Source of the DNA: Aestuariibacter sp. GS-14
Lineage (GTDB): Bacteria > Pseudomonadota > Gammaproteobacteria > Enterobacterales > Alteromonadaceae
Reading direction: 5' to 3'
Assembly: GCF_006494365.1 (NCBI RefSeq)
Contig: NZ_VHIP01000001.1
Coordinates: 642,401 to 706,400 of the forward strand
Length of the DNA: 64,000 bases
Positions 63,283 to 64,000 of this stretch are shown here, piece by piece (within the stretch, counting starts at the first letter, position 1; each line of letters starts with the position of its first letter). The notes under the pieces are model-generated. The model had not been told where the DNA came from. It made no database searches and was given only the letters and a program-made list of their open reading frames with translations. The position numbers and the translations under genes are program-made.

Positions 63283-63421
63283 GAATAACCGCAAAATTCG
63301 GTTGTTTGGCCCAAATAACACTGCGTAACCTTGTTGTTTGCCGCACCCTGAGCAAACATAGGTAACCAAGCGTCAATATTTCGCTCAACAATACATAAAA
63401 ACATAACGACAGGAGTACAAG

Positions 63422-63859
63422 GTGAACTTAATAAAGTTAACCCTGATGTGTTTAATTTTTAGTCTGAGTGCCTCGGCATCAGCAGGCTTAAAACGATACC
63501 CTCACCCCAACCCTAACATGCCTTTTTCGTTGGCTACCCAGGTAGACAACATAGTGTATTTGTCGGGTCAGATTGCCGCCGATGAAAACGGAAAACTGGC
63601 CGACAATATTACCGATCAGTCGCATCAGGTAATGAAGAACATTAAAAACGCACTCAACAGTATTGGCCTGGATATGGAAGACGTATTCAAATGCACAGTG
63701 ATGATTGACGACATTGCGCAATGGCCCGATTTTAACAAAGTATACGTGCAATATTTTTCGAAAGGCAGCTTACCGGCCCGCAGTGCCTTTGGCGTAGACG
63801 GCCTGGCTATGGGCTCCATGCTGGAAGTGGAATGCATGGCGCATAAACGCCGTATGTAA
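63422..63859 (+). CDS. Exported RidA-family protein
   Basis: Starts at GTG 63422 after ACAGGAGTACAAG. 145 residues: signal peptide (cleavage near SASA, residue ~21) and a RidA/YjgF domain (VYLSGQIAADENGKLADNI, then PARSAFGVDGLAMGSMLEVE) with the family arginine. Cytosolic RidA hydrolyses reactive 2-aminoacrylate imines; a periplasmic version is less usual, and its substrate is unknown. Confidence 0.88.
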   Translation: MNLIKLTLMCLIFSLSASASAGLKRYPHPNPNMPFSLATQVDNIVYLSGQIAADENGKLADNITDQSHQVMKNIKNALNSIGLDMEDVFKCTVMIDDIAQWPDFNKVYVQYFSKGSLPARSAFGVDGLAMGSMLEVECMAHKRRM

Positions 63860-63948
63860 TACCACAGCGTTACCGAGCCACACAAGAGCCTCAGTCATCC
63901 GTGGCTCGTCCCGGGATCTACTCAAACAACGTGCCGATGCCATACAAG

Positions 63949-64000
63949 ATCCCCGCCTTCGCGGGGATGACGAATAAAGTAGCGGGGATGACGATTAAAG
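63949..64000. repeat. REP-like hairpin followed by a tandem repeat at the window edge
   Basis: A perfect 8-bp hairpin ATCCCCGC-CTTC-GCGGGGAT (63949-63968) leads into GCGGGGATGACG repeated twice (63961 and 63982), each followed by an AATAAAG/ATTAAAG run. The second copy reaches the window end, so the array probably continues. It resembles dispersed extragenic palindromic elements of many bacteria. Confidence 0.65.

Overview
The window looks like chromosomal DNA from a marine gammaproteobacterium, most likely Alteromonadaceae (Alteromonas and relatives). The basis is mixed: an EF-P with arginine at position 32 next to its rhamnosyltransferase EarP, a large OAR-type TonB-dependent receptor, a PEP-CTERM-like exported protein, DUF3718, CreA and PagL homologues, a hut locus divided around a HutC operator, and many LysR/AraC/cyclic-nucleotide regulators. 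The genus is an inference. No rRNA, CRISPR array, prophage or intact insertion sequence is visible. One tRNA gene, one MITE-like element, one decayed toxin-antitoxin locus and one REP-like repeat are present.

Layout. 0-4.7 kb: a partial CheY-CheC type regulator, an lrgAB operon headed by a LytTR regulator with a receiver-like N-terminus, a DUF3718 protein and a YiiX-like hydrolase. 4.9-8.4 kb: tRNA-Ile2, a PEP-CTERM-like protein, a cysteine-rich membrane protein, a double-cupin protein and CreA. 8.4-14.7 kb: the full histidine utilisation locus, hutC-hutU-hutH facing away from hutI-hutG around a palindromic operator. 14.8-19.6 kb: a coiled-coil/FGE-like protein, a serine hydrolase, an alpha/beta hydrolase and a LysR regulator. 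19.7-24.2 kb: an AhpD-like protein, a DUF1348 protein, two paralogous AraC regulators, DoxX and an unrecognised protein. 24.3-27.3 kb: a lipoprotein, an orphan YefM-type antitoxin with a toxin remnant, a thioredoxin/NrtS pair and PagL.

27.5-37.1 kb is a signalling block: a GAF/HD-GYP c-di-GMP phosphodiesterase converges on an operon of TPR/beta-barrel protein, FecR protein, multi-domain Ig-like lipoprotein and CHASE2 adenylate cyclase. 37.4-39.1 kb: earP-efp. 39.3 kb: a 122-bp MITE-like repeat. 39.5-42.4 kb: a bufferin-type RiPP operon (YHS protein, thioredoxin, BufA1 precursor, BufB, BufC), probably for copper handling. 42.6-45.1 kb: DUF1772, AraC and DUF1569 genes. 45.5-48.2 kb: the TonB receptor.

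48.2-53.8 kb: a five-gene catabolic operon (acyl-CoA dehydrogenase, SDR, APH-like kinase, histidine phosphatase, SDR) with a divergent LysR; the kinase/dehydrogenase pairing suggests 4-hydroxyacyl-CoA breakdown. 53.9-57.1 kb: a GT2 / TVP38 / ArnT-like operon for envelope glycan modification. 57.1-59.1 kb: a second AhpD-like gene, a HAD dehalogenase and a TetR regulator with matching palindromes. 59.2-64 kb: a GAF-GGDEF cyclase, a GntR/FCD regulator, an M1 peptidase, an exported RidA protein and a terminal repeat.

The most interesting items are the FecR/Ig/CHASE2 operon with a domain nested inside an Ig-like module, the enlarged bufferin operon with its 26-bp divergent palindrome, the toxin-antitoxin fossil, the oddities in HutC and HutG, and the phosphotransferase-based catabolic operon.
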